Of a DNA stretch of 64,000 nucleotides, positions 1 to 9,434 are shown piece by piece (the first letter of the stretch is position 1; each line of letters starts with the position of its first letter). The notes beneath the pieces are model-generated. The model saw nothing but the letters and a program-made list of their open reading frames with translations. It did no database searches and was not told where the DNA came from. This stretch comes from Desulfovibrio mangrovi (GTDB taxonomy: Bacteria; Desulfobacterota; Desulfovibrionia; Desulfovibrionales; Desulfovibrionaceae), in contig NZ_CP104208.1 of NCBI RefSeq assembly GCF_026230175.1, positions 1,612,001 to 1,676,000 of the forward strand, read 5' to 3'. The translations under genes were made by a program, and so were the position numbers.

Positions 1-375
1 TTCGATCGCCTTGGGCGTGAGGCAAGCATTGGCCTCAGCAGAGATGACGATGGAGTTCTCTCCGCTGGCCGCTATCTGGATGAACGCGATGCCGGTAGGC
101 TTGTCCGGCACCTGCATGACGGCTCTGGTATCCATGCCGTCTTTCTGAAATTCACTGATCATGCGGGAGCCGAAATCATCCGCTCCAACACAGGCGATAA
201 AGCCGATATCCGCACCGAAACGGGCAGCCGCCACGGCCTGATTGGCTCCTTTGCCACCGGGAATGACCTGATAATCATGCCCTACAAGAGTCTCTCCGGG
301 ACGGGGGAACTGCTCCACGCGCAGAACGTGGTCGGCATTGACGCTGCCAAGAACGATGAGCCTTTTTGCGGCCAT
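1..375 (-). CDS. rbsK: Ribokinase, truncated by the window edge
   Basis: N-terminal part (about 125 residues) of a PfkB-family sugar kinase that phosphorylates ribose to ribose-5-phosphate in the cytoplasm. The translation begins MAAKRLIVLGSVNADHV and contains the family's first signature region, PGGKGANQAVAAARFGA, followed by GCVGADDFG-like sequence and the substrate-lid strand TGIAFI. The ATG is at 375. It is the last visible gene of the ribose operon, 68 bp after rbsB and separated from it by a stem-loop that may lower its expression. The catalytic C-terminal half lies outside the window, so intactness cannot be judged. RbsK is preferred over other PfkB kinases because of the operon context. 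Confidence 0.93.
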   Translation of the reverse strand, partial: MAAKRLIVLGSVNADHVLRVEQFPRPGETLVGHDYQVIPGGKGANQAVAAARFGADIGFIACVGADDFGSRMISEFQKDGMDTRAVMQVPDKPTGIAFIQIAASGENSIVISAEANACLTPKAIE

Positions 376-401
376 GCGGATACTCCTCGCCTGAAATGAC
401 A

Positions 402-430
402 AAGGTGCGCCGGAATACCCGGCGCACCTT
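402..430 (-). terminator. rbsB-rbsK intergenic stem-loop (attenuator or 3'-end stabiliser)
   Basis: Perfect 12-bp inverted repeat (402-413 with 419-430, arm AAGGTGCGCCGG) with a 5-nt loop. On the minus strand it is followed by an interrupted T-rich run (TTTGTCATTT). Such hairpins after binding-protein genes usually protect the upstream mRNA and let only part of the transcription continue; here that would favour RbsB over RbsK. Confidence 0.6.
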
Positions 431-443
431 GTACACGGAATAG

Positions 444-1319
444 TTACTTTACAACCATGAGGGGAACGGGAATGGACTTCTCTACAGCCTGTCCCTTGAG
501 GAGCTTGTCTGCGGCTTCCACGCCCAGAGAACCGATCAGCGCGGGCTGCTGGGCAACGGTACCGGTCATGGTGCCGCTCTTCACGGCAGCAACACCGTCA
601 TCGGTGCCGTCAAAGCCGACAACCACAACCTTCTTGCCTGCAGCCTGCAGAGCGCGCAAAGCCCCCAGAGCCATTTCATCGTTCTGTGCAAATACGCCCT
701 GAACATCTCCATGGTTGGCGAGCAGGTTTTCCATGACGTTCAGGCCCTTGGTGCGGTCAAAGTCTGCAGGCTGGCTTGCCAGCAGGTTGAAACCGTTGGC
801 CTTTACGGCAGCGGCAAAGCCTTCGCCGCGATCACGGGCAGCGGAAGTTCCGGGCAGACCTTCAAGCTGGATAACCTTGGCACCCTTGCCCAGCTTCTCA
901 GCCATGAAGTCACCGGCCATCTTGCCACCGGCAACGTTGTCGGAAGCGATGTGACATGCCACCTCACCGTGAGCAGCACCGCGGTCAAGGGTCAGCACGG
1001 GAATGCCAGCCTTGTTGATGAGACGGATGGCGTTGGAAACAGCATCGGAATCGGTGGGGTTGATGAGGATGGCCTTTACGCCGCGCACGGTAAGGTCTTC
1101 AACGTTGGCCAGTTCTTTGGCCGGATCGTTCTGGGAATCCAGCACGATGATCTCGTAGCCCATTTCCCCGGCTCTCTTCACGGCACCATCCTTCAGGGTA
1201 ACAAAGAAGGGGTTGTTGAGAGTGGAAACAACCAGCGCAATGGAATCCTTGGCCTGCGCCGATACGGTAAGCCCCAGAATCAGCGCCAGGGCAACAAGGG
1301 AAGTCAGAAGTCTTTTCAT
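444..1319 (-). CDS. rbsB: Ribose ABC transporter, periplasmic binding protein
   Basis: A 291-residue periplasmic sugar-binding protein of the RbsB (Peripla_BP_4) family, which delivers ribose to RbsC/RbsA. It has a clear signal peptide of about 23 residues ([16 protein letters not shown] then SAQA, cleavage before KDS). Family landmarks include [15 protein letters not shown] near the mature N-terminus, [14 protein letters not shown], a [11 protein letters not shown] hinge-side motif and a [12 protein letters not shown] segment. Length matches the family. It lies 23 bp after rbsC. Allose or xylose specificity cannot be excluded from sequence alone, but the rbsD-A-C-B-K order strongly supports ribose. 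Confidence 0.95.
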   Translation of the reverse strand: MKRLLTSLVALALILGLTVSAQAKDSIALVVSTLNNPFFVTLKDGAVKRAGEMGYEIIVLDSQNDPAKELANVEDLTVRGVKAILINPTDSDAVSNAIRLINKAGIPVLTLDRGAAHGEVACHIASDNVAGGKMAGDFMAEKLGKGAKVIQLEGLPGTSAARDRGEGFAAAVKANGFNLLASQPADFDRTKGLNVMENLLANHGDVQGVFAQNDEMALGALRALQAAGKKVVVVGFDGTDDGVAAVKSGTMTGTVAQQPALIGSLGVEAADKLLKGQAVEKSIPVPLMVVK

Positions 1320-1342
1320 GCAACACGCTCCTTATTGTTGTT

Positions 1343-2317
1343 CTACTTGCTTTTCGTATCAACCAGTACTGCCAGCAGAATGACCAGAGCCTTGGCAATC
1401 ATCTGGTAGTAGGACGATACATCAAGCAAATTCAATGCGTTGTTGAGAAAACCGATAATCAGAGCCCCGAGCAGGGTTCCCATAATGGTCCCCTTGCCCC
1501 CCATAAGGCTGGTCCCGCCGAGAACAACCGCCGCAATGGCGTCCAGTTCATATCCCGCTCCGGCCGTGGGCTGCGCCGAGGATAGACGGGAGGTGACGAT
1601 GAGACCCGACAGGGCGGAAAGGAAACCGGCAATGGCGTACACCGTGATCTTGATGCTATCCACGTTGATGCCGGAAAGACGCGTGGCGGCTTCGTTTCCG
1701 CCAAGGGCGTAAACATAGCGGCCAAGTCTGGTGTGATTGAGGAGATACCAGGCTGCACCGTACACCACAGCCATGATCCAGATGGGAACCGGAATGCCCA
1801 GCATATAGCCGGTACCGATGGCCGAAAAAGCATCCGCCGTTTCCGTGAACCCTGTCGAGATGGGCCTGCCGTCGGTGTAGACAAGGGTAAAACCGCGTAC
1901 CATGGTCATGCTGACCAGCGTTGCAATGAAGGCCTGCACCTTACCCTTGGCGATGATTACCCCACTGGCTGCGCCGATAAACGCGCCGACGCACAACGTT
2001 GCGGCCACTGCAGGCACCAGAGGCACCTCGGCGGCGATGAGGCTGGCTCCTATGGCACCACACAGAGCCAGAACAGACCCCACAGACAGATCAATTCCCG
2101 CAGTCAGAATGACGAAAGTCATGCCCACCGCCATGATGGCATTGATCGCCGTCTGGCGCAGGATATTGAGCAGATTGCCCGTCGTGAAAAAATTGGGATT
2201 CAGCAGGGAAACAACAATGACCATCACCACCAGAGCGATGAGGGTTTTCTGCCGGATCAACTGCTTCTTGATGGAATAGCCATCCCTGCGCCGGGTAGCC
2301 GTATCTTGTATGCTCAT
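1343..2317 (-). CDS. rbsC: Ribose ABC transporter permease
   Basis: A 324-residue inner-membrane permease of the BPD_transp_2 family, with about eight to ten hydrophobic segments beginning near residue 25. It carries [15 protein letters not shown] and the cytoplasmic coupling segment [19 protein letters not shown], both typical of RbsC/XylH/AraH permeases. Its ATG overlaps the rbsA stop by 4 bp (ATGA), which indicates translational coupling with the ATPase. It forms the membrane channel of the ribose importer. Confidence 0.95.
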   Translation of the reverse strand: MSIQDTATRRRDGYSIKKQLIRQKTLIALVVMVIVVSLLNPNFFTTGNLLNILRQTAINAIMAVGMTFVILTAGIDLSVGSVLALCGAIGASLIAAEVPLVPAVAATLCVGAFIGAASGVIIAKGKVQAFIATLVSMTMVRGFTLVYTDGRPISTGFTETADAFSAIGTGYMLGIPVPIWIMAVVYGAAWYLLNHTRLGRYVYALGGNEAATRLSGINVDSIKITVYAIAGFLSALSGLIVTSRLSSAQPTAGAGYELDAIAAVVLGGTSLMGGKGTIMGTLLGALIIGFLNNALNLLDVSSYYQMIAKALVILLAVLVDTKSK

Positions 2318-3831
2318 ATATGCGTCTCCACCTGAGTTCTGCCGATGGCACAGGCCATGAGTTTTTCCTGATCCGCCTCAATTGCCGCAAATTCGCCGCT
2401 GATGCGTCCCTGATGCATCACGATGATACGGTCACTCATGCCCAGCACCTCGGGCATGTCGGAAGAAATGAGGATGATGCTCATACCTTCGCTCTTGAAG
2501 CTGTTTATGAGTTGATAGATCTCCTTTCGAGCACCCACATCGACCCCGCGTGTGGGCTCATCAAGGATAAGAACTCTGGGACGGGCCAGCAGCCCTTTGG
2601 CTATAGCCACTTTCTGCTGGTTGCCGCCAGAAAGGTTGCCTACGGTCTGCTCCCGGGACGGCGTCTTGATGTTGAAGGCCCTGATATACCCGTCCACCGC
2701 AGCCTGCTCTTCCGCCTTGCGGATATGCCCCGTGACGGAACTTAGACTTCTTAACGCGGCCAGCGTCATGTTTTCCTTCACCGACAACCCCAGAACCAGC
2801 CCATCGGCCTTCCGGTCTTCGCTGATATAGGCAATTCCCGCCTCCAACGCCTGCTTGGGTGATGCAATGCGCACCTCCCTGCCAAACATGGAAACCGTTC
2901 CCCCGGTTACCGCCTGCCCACCGAAAATGCATTTCATGAGCTCCGTTCTTCCGGTGCCCATCAGGCCGGAAATACCGAGTATCTCACCCTCTCGCACCTT
3001 CAGGGATACGCCATGCACCTTCGGCCCCTGAAGATCTCGCACCTCAAGACTCACGGCCCCCGGTTCCACGGCGACGCGGGGATACTGTTCTTCAAGCTTG
3101 CGGCCGACCATCATCTCGATGAGCTCATCCTCCGTGATTTCCGCCACGGGGCGCTCACCAATGAATTTGCCGTCTCGCAACACGGTGACATCATCACAGA
3201 TTTCGAAGATTTCCTTGAGCCGGTGTGAAATGTAGACGATACCGTGGCCGGACTGCTTCAGCTCTGAAATCACGTTGAACAGCGCCTTTGTTTCGGTATC
3301 GGTCAACGTGTCTGTCGGTTCATCCATGATGATGACGCGGGACTCGAAGGAGATGGCTTTGGCAATCTCCACCATCTGCTGTTCCCCGATGCCCAGATCG
3401 CCGAGACGGGTTCGGGAGGAACGTTGCACACCGAGCTTGCGCAGCAGCTCATCGGCACGGTCGTACATCTCGTTCCAGAGAATCCGCCCCATGAATCCCA
3501 CCTTTTCACGGCCAAGAAATATATTCTCGGCAATGGAAAGCTCGGACAGAAGATTCAGTTCCTGATGAATGATGCTGATCCCGGCAGTCTGCGAATCCCG
3601 CGGGCCCTTGAAGTTGCGAGGCGCGTCGAGAAATACGATGCTCCCGGCGTCGCGTTCGTAGATGCCGGTGAGCACTTTCATCAATGTGGATTTTCCTGCG
3701 CCATTTTCGCCCACCAACGCCATGACGCGTCCCTCCTGCACACGCAGAGAGACGCCGTCCAGCGCCTTGACGCCCGGAAAGCTTTTCTCGATACCTTCAA
3801 GCGTGAGAAGAACGCGATGTTCGCTGGCCAC
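2314..3831 (-). CDS. rbsA: Ribose ABC transporter, dual ATPase
   Basis: A 505-residue ATPase with two fused nucleotide-binding domains, the normal RbsA architecture. The first domain has an intact Walker A (GENGAGKST, about residues 41-49), the signature LGIGEQQ and Walker [13 protein letters not shown]. The second has the family's usual degenerate Walker A (GLMGTGRTE), an intact signature LSGGNQQK and Walker [12 protein letters not shown]. It starts with GTG at 3831, which shares its first base with the rbsD stop (TAGTG), so translation is coupled. It powers ribose import with RbsB and RbsC. Confidence 0.95.
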   Translation of the reverse strand: MASEHRVLLTLEGIEKSFPGVKALDGVSLRVQEGRVMALVGENGAGKSTLMKVLTGIYERDAGSIVFLDAPRNFKGPRDSQTAGISIIHQELNLLSELSIAENIFLGREKVGFMGRILWNEMYDRADELLRKLGVQRSSRTRLGDLGIGEQQMVEIAKAISFESRVIIMDEPTDTLTDTETKALFNVISELKQSGHGIVYISHRLKEIFEICDDVTVLRDGKFIGERPVAEITEDELIEMMVGRKLEEQYPRVAVEPGAVSLEVRDLQGPKVHGVSLKVREGEILGISGLMGTGRTELMKCIFGGQAVTGGTVSMFGREVRIASPKQALEAGIAYISEDRKADGLVLGLSVKENMTLAALRSLSSVTGHIRKAEEQAAVDGYIRAFNIKTPSREQTVGNLSGGNQQKVAIAKGLLARPRVLILDEPTRGVDVGARKEIYQLINSFKSEGMSIILISSDMPEVLGMSDRIIVMHQGRISGEFAAIEADQEKLMACAIGRTQVETHI

Positions 3832-4253
3832 TAGAACACCACTCCGGCCTTGAAGGTGACGTTGGCATAAGGGGTGAACTCACCGGTTCTGACAATGGCC
3901 ACACTGCTTCGGGTATTCGCCTTGAAGGTATCGTGCGGCACGTACGTAACCGGCAAAGGCTTGCCGCGTTCAACCGCAACGTTTTGCAGGAACACAATAA
4001 GCTCTTCATGAGCTGCAGGACTGACGGTCCTGAATTCTTCCGCGAGCTCAACGGACTCGATCTCCAATTCAGATACAACGGCACGGACTGTATCAATGAA
4101 GGAAGGAATGCCCGCCGACACGGCAAGATCAACCCGCTGTACACCTGCCGGTATGGGCAGCCCGGCGTCGCAGACGGTAAGGCCGTCAAAATGCCCCATC
4201 TTCGCAATGAGATACGAAAGTTCCGAATTAATGAGCGCTGCTCTTTTCATCAA
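3831..4253 (-). CDS. rbsD: D-ribose pyranase
   Basis: A 140-residue protein matching RbsD along its full length (the family is about 139 residues). It interconverts the pyranose and furanose forms of ribose so that ribokinase can act. Landmarks are the [16 protein letters not shown] stretch, containing the catalytic-region histidine (residue 20), and the conserved C-terminal [11 protein letters not shown]...AGVVF. It is the first gene of the operon, with a GGGA ribosome site about 9 bp before ATG 4253, directly downstream of the palindromic operator. Confidence 0.95.
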   Translation of the reverse strand: MMKRAALINSELSYLIAKMGHFDGLTVCDAGLPIPAGVQRVDLAVSAGIPSFIDTVRAVVSELEIESVELAEEFRTVSPAAHEELIVFLQNVAVERGKPLPVTYVPHDTFKANTRSSVAIVRTGEFTPYANVTFKAGVVF

Positions 4254-4307
4254 TATTCATCCCTGAATTCTTTGCATTTCAACCATTCTCACCAGCCTGT
4301 ACCACCA

Positions 4308-4333
4308 TCGAAACGTTTGCGCAAACGTTTCGA
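4308..4333. promoter_or_regulatory. RbsR/LacI-family-type operator of the rbs operon
   Basis: A perfect 26-bp palindrome, TCGAAACGTTTGC mirrored about GC|GC, placed 55 bp upstream of rbsD. Its core contains two copies of AAACGTTT, each itself a palindrome. The central CGAAACGTTT pattern resembles LacI-family operators such as RbsR and PurR sites. A cognate regulator is not in the window; it may lie left of rbsK. Confidence 0.8.
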
Positions 4334-4358
4334 CACATGCCAGCACCAAGCTTCCCCC

Positions 4359-4379
4359 AGTGTGGCCATGTGCCACACT
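4359..4379. promoter_or_regulatory. Second dyad upstream of the rbs operator
   Basis: Perfect 8-bp arms AGTGTGGC and GCCACACT around a 5-bp centre, about 26 bp upstream of the first palindrome. The TGTGG...CCACA outline is vaguely CRP/FNR-family-like but the spacing is one base longer than the CRP consensus. A role as an activator or repressor site is inferred only from symmetry and position. Confidence 0.45.
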
Positions 4380-4479
4380 ACAGATCACCGGAAGCAGCGC
4401 AGACTATCCCAACAAAGGAGTGCTTCCCATTTTACATGAAAACGCACAGTCGTACACCCGACTATAGACAATAGGGCAT

Positions 4480-4509
4480 AAAAAAATCCCCCCATCATGA
4501 TGGGGGGAT
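4480..4509 (-). terminator. Rho-independent terminator of lptD
   Basis: A perfect 24-bp palindrome (4486-4509, outer arm ATCCCCCCAT) followed on the minus strand by seven T residues. It sits 31 bp after the lptD stop codon and forms the boundary with the rbs operon control region. Confidence 0.9.
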
Positions 4510-4540
4510 ATCTACTGCAATAAAATACACCCAAAGGTAT

Positions 4541-6958
4541 TTAGAAAGTCAGCCCTTGAAGTTTGATATAGAAGTTCACAGACGTTTCGTCGGGCATAAC
4601 TGATACTTCAGAAATAAACTCAAAGCACTGGTGCGTGTAAATCAGCGCAACGGTCTTTTCGAGATCGGTCCCTTTCTCTATATCAGCGCGATATAACGTC
4701 CTGAAGCTCCACGGCTTAAAGTAAGTAAGCTCAACCTCCGTATTGAAGCCCCGGATGCGTTCATTGCTCTGACTCTCTTCTTCCGTTCGCTGGCGTTTGT
4801 ATTCATCAACCCTGTCGCGGAAGTCCAGACCAGTACGTATACGCCCGATACTGTCCGCAAACAGAGACACTGTGTGCTCATGCCTTGTAATCCTGTTCTC
4901 ATAGGGCGACCAGAATGAACGGCTGGACACATTCAGATAATCCAACGGAGAAACAATCACCTCGGCTTCGGTATCAGATAACGGTCGCCGCTCATACTGG
5001 TCGAGCATGTCGGTACGTTCAGCCTCCCGGAAATCATAAGCCTGCTCGACACGGAAACGCACCACATCCCTGTAGTCGTAATTGACCACGGGAGCTGGCC
5101 CTTCTTCTCCGTCTGCCATGGCAACAGACTCAGACTTACGGCTGAGCAGGTTCACCAGAGAAACCCGAAGCTCGTTCTCCGCCCAGATACGGTCATGGCT
5201 TTCATAGTACGGATTATCCGTCTGATTGACATTGGGCACGTTGGTATACTGCATACGCGGTTGCACGCTGTGCCGCAGGGCCACCCATTGACTCTCGCCC
5301 ACATTTTCAGCCGTGGCGGTCAGCCCCTGGCCATCCTTAATATCATAGTTTCGCGCCAATTCGGTAAAAGCTGCCACGCTGAAGTCCGGCACGGAACGCG
5401 AAGTGCCCTTGCCGTCACCTCTGTCGGTGTCATACTGGTGCACGCTTTCCGTAGCATACTGCGTCTGTCGCCAGCCTACCTTGGGGATAATCGTTCCATA
5501 CTCGCTCACAAGCGGAGCACTGACGCTGGGATGAATCTCGAAACGACTGCCGCGGGTGCCATTGTGACGGAAAAAATTCACGGCCTGTCCTTCTGCCTCA
5601 AATTCGATGGGGAAGGACTCACCAAGAACAGGCAAACCGCCTTTGAACAGAAAAACGTCAAACTGAGGCAAGCGCTGCAGCGTCGGATCCGTGGAAGTCA
5701 CATTATTGCCGTTTCCAAGGTTCACGTTCTGCTCGTAGCGGGCACCAAACGCCAGCCCTACGCGTTCCCAGTCCCTGCTGACCTGCACTTCACTGGTCCG
5801 GTTCTGATCGATTTCCTGCAGATCACGCCCGAAGAAGTCATGCAACGCATCGCGCGTGGGATAAAAAGCGGCAGAGCTCTGCTTGAACTCGCGAAGGTAA
5901 TTCTGATCCGAAACGTAATCGAGGTCAGCCTTCAGCTTCCAACGCGGATCCGCCAGAGTGCCGTCGAACATGCCGCGCAGCCAGAAACGCTCCGGATTGG
6001 TGCGCACCAGTCCGTCATCATTCAGCCCGCCTCTTTCGTCGTCTTCCGAGTAATCGATATCAGTGTCATGCAATGCATCAACTCGCCACCACCCCTTGTT
6101 ATGCAGGTCGAACTGGTGACGGTATTCAAGACCGGTCATGAATCCGCGCTTCTCGATCCATTGCTCGCTGATGGTCATGTCGCTGGATTCATTGATGGCC
6201 CAGTAAAATGCCTGATGATACCACATGCCCAGCTTGCTGGAATGCCCGAATTCCGGAAAAAGAAAGCCCGTCTGCCGCTTGGTCTTCATGGGCAGGACGA
6301 AATAGGGAACGTAGGAAATATCCTGATCTTTGATAGCAAAGGATGTGTGCCAAAGCTGGGAGTAACCGTCCAGTTCGATGGTAGCTTCCTTGGCGGAAAC
6401 CGACCATGCCGGCTTGTCGCCATCGCAGGCGGTCACCTTGGCGTTCTTGAAGGTATAGAAGTCCCCCCAGTGCTTGTTGATCTTTTCACCCGCTAAATAG
6501 ATATGCGGCCCGTCAACAAACACCTTGCCATTCTTGAGCCAGCCGATGCGGCTGCCAAGATCAAATTCGGCCTCTTCGGATTCCATCACGTCTTCGCCCA
6601 TCTTCACCTGAACATTGCCCTTGAGCAGCACCCAGTTGGTAGCCGAAAAATACCGGATAAAATCCGCTTTAAGGTAGTCTTCACCCTGCCGTAGCGATAC
6701 TTTGCCCTCCGCCTCAAGCACCTTGCTGTCATTGAGGCTCGTCAGCTTGTCGGCATGCAGGGTCCAGACAACAGCCTCTTCATCCTCATTAAGGACAAGC
6801 ACTTCGGTGGCACCGGCAACGACCGGAAAGGACAGCGCCAACGCCAGAAAAAGCGCACAGCAGAACGCCATCACTCCACGGAGGGACGGCGCACGGAAGA
6901 CGGCAAAAAACGAACCGCTATATTGTTGAATTACCTTGTTCAAATCTGTATGAAGCAT
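4541..6958 (-). CDS. lptD: LPS-assembly outer-membrane protein LptD
   Basis: A LptD/OstA (Imp) protein, about 805 residues, that inserts lipopolysaccharide into the outer leaflet of the outer membrane. A hydrophobic signal segment (AFCCALFLALALSFP) precedes an OstA beta-jellyroll region (VLEAEGKVSLRQGEDYLKAD; GNVQVKMGEDVMESEEAEFD). A long C-terminal beta-barrel follows, ending in phenylalanine (KLQGLTF), as expected for Bam substrates. The chosen ATG at 6958 has AAAGGG 5 bp upstream. A longer start at 7015 has no ribosome site, and a shorter one at 6871 begins directly at the signal peptide, so the first ~29 residues are uncertain. Divergent from alr. Confidence 0.92.
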   Translation of the reverse strand: MLHTDLNKVIQQYSGSFFAVFRAPSLRGVMAFCCALFLALALSFPVVAGATEVLVLNEDEEAVVWTLHADKLTSLNDSKVLEAEGKVSLRQGEDYLKADFIRYFSATNWVLLKGNVQVKMGEDVMESEEAEFDLGSRIGWLKNGKVFVDGPHIYLAGEKINKHWGDFYTFKNAKVTACDGDKPAWSVSAKEATIELDGYSQLWHTSFAIKDQDISYVPYFVLPMKTKRQTGFLFPEFGHSSKLGMWYHQAFYWAINESSDMTISEQWIEKRGFMTGLEYRHQFDLHNKGWWRVDALHDTDIDYSEDDERGGLNDDGLVRTNPERFWLRGMFDGTLADPRWKLKADLDYVSDQNYLREFKQSSAAFYPTRDALHDFFGRDLQEIDQNRTSEVQVSRDWERVGLAFGARYEQNVNLGNGNNVTSTDPTLQRLPQFDVFLFKGGLPVLGESFPIEFEAEGQAVNFFRHNGTRGSRFEIHPSVSAPLVSEYGTIIPKVGWRQTQYATESVHQYDTDRGDGKGTSRSVPDFSVAAFTELARNYDIKDGQGLTATAENVGESQWVALRHSVQPRMQYTNVPNVNQTDNPYYESHDRIWAENELRVSLVNLLSRKSESVAMADGEEGPAPVVNYDYRDVVRFRVEQAYDFREAERTDMLDQYERRPLSDTEAEVIVSPLDYLNVSSRSFWSPYENRITRHEHTVSLFADSIGRIRTGLDFRDRVDEYKRQRTEEESQSNERIRGFNTEVELTYFKPWSFRTLYRADIEKGTDLEKTVALIYTHQCFEFISEVSVMPDETSVNFYIKLQGLTF

Positions 6959-7087
6959 GCGTACCCTTTGCTTAGGCAGATGTGTACCACAGCTTCCGAC
7001 ACAGGGAAAGAGCATAAATGCCGGATAATGCGCGCATCCTTCCGGCGGCGTTGATTTTTTAGCAATGCCTTTAGGGCAGGAACCCGC

Positions 7088-8209
7088 ATGACCATATCAT
7101 ATAATAATATCTCGGTCCGCATCCATCTTGACCGCATACGCGACAACTTCACCCTGCTCCGCAACCTGGCCACGCAGCCCATTGGCGTCATAAAATCAGA
7201 CGCTTACGGTCATGGCCTGCTCCCCGTGGCAAACACGCTGGCTGCTGCAGGCGCACGCACGCTTGCAGTCGGCACAGTCGGCGAAGCGGTCAAACTGCGC
7301 AAGGGCGGATTCGACGGCCGCGTCATTGCCCTGCTTGGCGCCCTTACTCCGGAAGAAGCCTGCACCTGCCGCATCGGACACATCGTCCCGTTTGTCTTTT
7401 CTCTTGAGCACCTGCGCATGATCTCCGATGCAGCTACCGACGAAGCCCCCATTCCGGTCGCCCTGAAGTTTGACACCGGCATGGCCAGACTCGGCTTTTC
7501 AGAGGCTGACATACCAGCAATTCTGGAGGCTCTGCCAAGCCTTTCCGGGATCAAGGTAAGTATTGTGGCTTCCCATTTTGCCGTAAGCGACGAACCGGAG
7601 AAAGAAGACTATACACGGGAACAGCACGCCACGTTCTCCCGTATCATTGCGGCGCTTCGCACCGCGGGTCAGAGCTTTGAGGCCACCATCGCCAACTCGG
7701 CAGGTCTTCTTGCCTATCCGGAAACGCATCACGAACTGCAACGTCCGGGCATCGCGCTATACGGAGCCAACCCGCTGCATGGCACTGCCAACGAACACCT
7801 CGGCGCAGGGCTGCATCCGGCCATGGATGTTGGCACCCCCATTCTGCAGGTACATGACCTGCCCAAGGGAAAAACCATCAGTTACGGCCGCACCTTTACC
7901 GCACCACGGGACATGCGCGTCGCCATCGCCTCCGTTGGCTATGCGGATGCCTTCAGCCGAGGTCTTTCCAACAAGGGAACCATGATAGTGAACGGCCAAC
8001 GCGCCCCCATCGCAGGCCGCGTGTGCATGCAGATGACTGCCGTGGATGTGACGGATATCCCCAAGGTCTCTTCCGGTGACACAGCGTGGATACTCGGCGG
8101 CCCCTGCGAGAATCCCGTCACCCCCGAAGAACTCGCCGCGGCATGGGGGACTATCACCTATGAGGTGTTCTGCCTGCTCGGACTGAATCCCAAAACATTT
8201 TCATCTTGA
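7088..8209 (+). CDS. alr: Alanine racemase
   Basis: A 373-residue PLP-dependent, fold-III alanine racemase that supplies D-alanine for peptidoglycan. The PLP lysine is K36 in VIKSDAYGHGL (commonly VVKANAYGHG in the family), and the second catalytic tyrosine lies in ISYGRTFTA. AGRVCMQMTAVDVT and the C-terminal TITYEVFCLL region are also typical. An AGGA ribosome site lies about 6 bp before the ATG. It is divergently arranged with lptD, so both envelope genes share a short promoter interval. Confidence 0.95.
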   Translation: MTISYNNISVRIHLDRIRDNFTLLRNLATQPIGVIKSDAYGHGLLPVANTLAAAGARTLAVGTVGEAVKLRKGGFDGRVIALLGALTPEEACTCRIGHIVPFVFSLEHLRMISDAATDEAPIPVALKFDTGMARLGFSEADIPAILEALPSLSGIKVSIVASHFAVSDEPEKEDYTREQHATFSRIIAALRTAGQSFEATIANSAGLLAYPETHHELQRPGIALYGANPLHGTANEHLGAGLHPAMDVGTPILQVHDLPKGKTISYGRTFTAPRDMRVAIASVGYADAFSRGLSNKGTMIVNGQRAPIAGRVCMQMTAVDVTDIPKVSSGDTAWILGGPCENPVTPEELAAAWGTITYEVFCLLGLNPKTFSS

Positions 8210-8255
8210 TGACAACGACACAGCCTTTTGCTATCGTGATTGACCAATTTGGCTG

Positions 8256-8284
8256 TTGACAACACATGGGCTTTCCATTAACCA
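8256..8284 (+). promoter_or_regulatory. Candidate promoter of the rpsF operon
   Basis: A consensus -35 TTGACA (8256-8261), a 17-bp spacer and a weak -10 TAACCA (8279-8284). It lies about 60 bp upstream of rpsF and downstream of alr. Confidence 0.5.
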
Positions 8285-8302
8285 ACCTCGTTCTGCCTTG
8301 CT

Positions 8303-8331
8303 CACTCTACAAGAGTGGGCCAAGAGACCAC
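8303..8331 (+). promoter_or_regulatory. Small structured leader of rpsF
   Basis: Two overlapping, mutually exclusive hairpins precede the ribosome site: CACTCT/AGAGTG (8303-8308 with 8312-8317) and GTGG/CCAC (8315-8318 with 8328-8331). S6:S18-binding leaders are known upstream of rpsF in many bacteria. Whether this one belongs to that class cannot be shown by eye. Confidence 0.3.
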
Positions 8332-8345
8332 AAGGAGATACAGGA

Positions 8346-8651
8346 ATGAGAAAATTCGAAACGCTGCTGCTCCTTTCCCCGGAGCTTGCCGCCGATGCAC
8401 GTGAAACCGTGCTTGGCACCCTGACCGGCGTTATCGAGCGCGTTGAAGGCAACGTGCTTGAAGTTGACAACTGGGGCATGCGCGACCTCGCCTACCCCGT
8501 TAAGAAGCAGATGCGCGGTTACTACGTGCGTCTTGAGTACAGCATGCCCAACTCCGGCGTTGCTGAACTGGAGCGCATCATCCGCATCACCGACGGCATC
8601 TACAAGTTTGTAACCGTTAAGCTGGCTGATGAAGTCGAGGAGGTTGCATAA
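8346..8651 (+). CDS. rpsF: 30S ribosomal protein S6
   Basis: A 101-residue ribosomal protein S6 beginning MRKFETLLLLSPEL, with the family segment NWGMRDLAYPVKKQMRGYYV. AGGAG lies 8 bp before the ATG, which decides this start over an in-frame ATG at 8256. S6 pairs with S18 on the platform of the small subunit. First gene of rpsF-rpsR-rplI-dnaB; rpsR begins immediately after its stop. Confidence 0.97.
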   Translation: MRKFETLLLLSPELAADARETVLGTLTGVIERVEGNVLEVDNWGMRDLAYPVKKQMRGYYVRLEYSMPNSGVAELERIIRITDGIYKFVTVKLADEVEEVA

Positions 8652-8915
8652 ATGGCTTTCAAGAGACGCTTCACTCCCCGTCGTAAGTTCTGTCGCTTCT
8701 GCGCAGACAAGGATCTGCCGCTTAACTACAAGCGCCCCGATATCCTTCGCGACTTCGTGACCGAGCGCGGCAAGATCATTGCTCGCCGCATCACCGGCAC
8801 CTGTTCCCATCACCAGCGCCTGCTGACCACCGAAATCAAGCGCGCCCGCCAGATGGCTCTGCTCATCTTCACCTCTACGCACGCAAGTGACGTAAAGAAA
8901 AAGAGCACCCTGTAG
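8652..8915 (+). CDS. rpsR: 30S ribosomal protein S18
   Basis: An 87-residue S18 with the core [19 protein letters not shown] and [22 protein letters not shown]. Cysteines in FCRFC, with Cys and His in TCSHH, suggest the zinc-binding (C+) form of S18; this is inferred from the residue pattern. Its ATG abuts the rpsF TAA with no gap, so translation is coupled. The ribosome site (GAGGAGG) lies in the end of rpsF. Confidence 0.97.
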   Translation: MAFKRRFTPRRKFCRFCADKDLPLNYKRPDILRDFVTERGKIIARRITGTCSHHQRLLTTEIKRARQMALLIFTSTHASDVKKKSTL

Positions 8916-8927
8916 GAGGAGCGACCA

Positions 8928-9434
8928 ATGAAAGTTATTCTTCGCGCAGACGTCGAAAATCTCGGCGTACTCGGTGACGTTGTTGAAGTAAAGCCCGGCT
9001 ACGGCCGTAACTTCCTGCTGCCCAAGGGCCTTGCCATGATGGCAACCTCCGGCAACCTGAAGGCTTTTGAACTGGAACGCAAGAAGCTGCAGGAAAAGAT
9101 GGAAGCCGTTCGCGGCGCCGCTCAGGACCTGGCTGCAAAGCTGGAAAAGGCTGATGTGGTTCTGCAGGTTCGCGTTGGTGAAAACGACAAGCTGTACGGC
9201 TCCGTCACCGCCACCAACATTGCCGAAACTCTTGCCGCTCAGGGCATCGATATCGACCGTCGTCGTATCCTGCTTGACGCCCCCATCCGCGTTCTGGGTG
9301 AATACCCCGTACGTGTTCGCCTGCACGCAGGCGTTATCGCTGAAATCCTCGTAAAGGTTGCTCCCGAAGGCCGTCTGGTCGAGGAAGAAACCCCCGCTGT
9401 AGCCGATGTCGCAGCAGAGGAAGCCGCTGAATAG
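8928..9434 (+). CDS. rplI: 50S ribosomal protein L9
   Basis: A 168-residue L9 with the N-terminal signature VKPGYGRNFLLPKGLA, a central helix (FELERKKLQEKMEAV) and a C-terminal rRNA-binding domain. Its acidic tail (EEETPAVADVAAEEAAE) extends beyond the usual ~150 residues. AGGAGG lies about 9 bp before the ATG. Its 3' end overlaps the first candidate dnaB start by 29 bp. Confidence 0.97.
   Translation: MKVILRADVENLGVLGDVVEVKPGYGRNFLLPKGLAMMATSGNLKAFELERKKLQEKMEAVRGAAQDLAAKLEKADVVLQVRVGENDKLYGSVTATNIAETLAAQGIDIDRRRILLDAPIRVLGEYPVRVRLHAGVIAEILVKVAPEGRLVEEETPAVADVAAEEAAE

Noticed and set aside
711-1409. Long plus-strand ORFs opposite rbsB and rbsC
   Set aside because: They are antisense shadows of well-supported genes; the same holds for the long ORFs opposite lptD (5195-6496), recD2 (49157-50542) and other minus-strand genes.
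7016-7087. Longer lptD start reaching to ATG 7015
   Set aside because: No ribosome site upstream and the extra residues do not resemble LptD; it would also intrude on the alr promoter interval.
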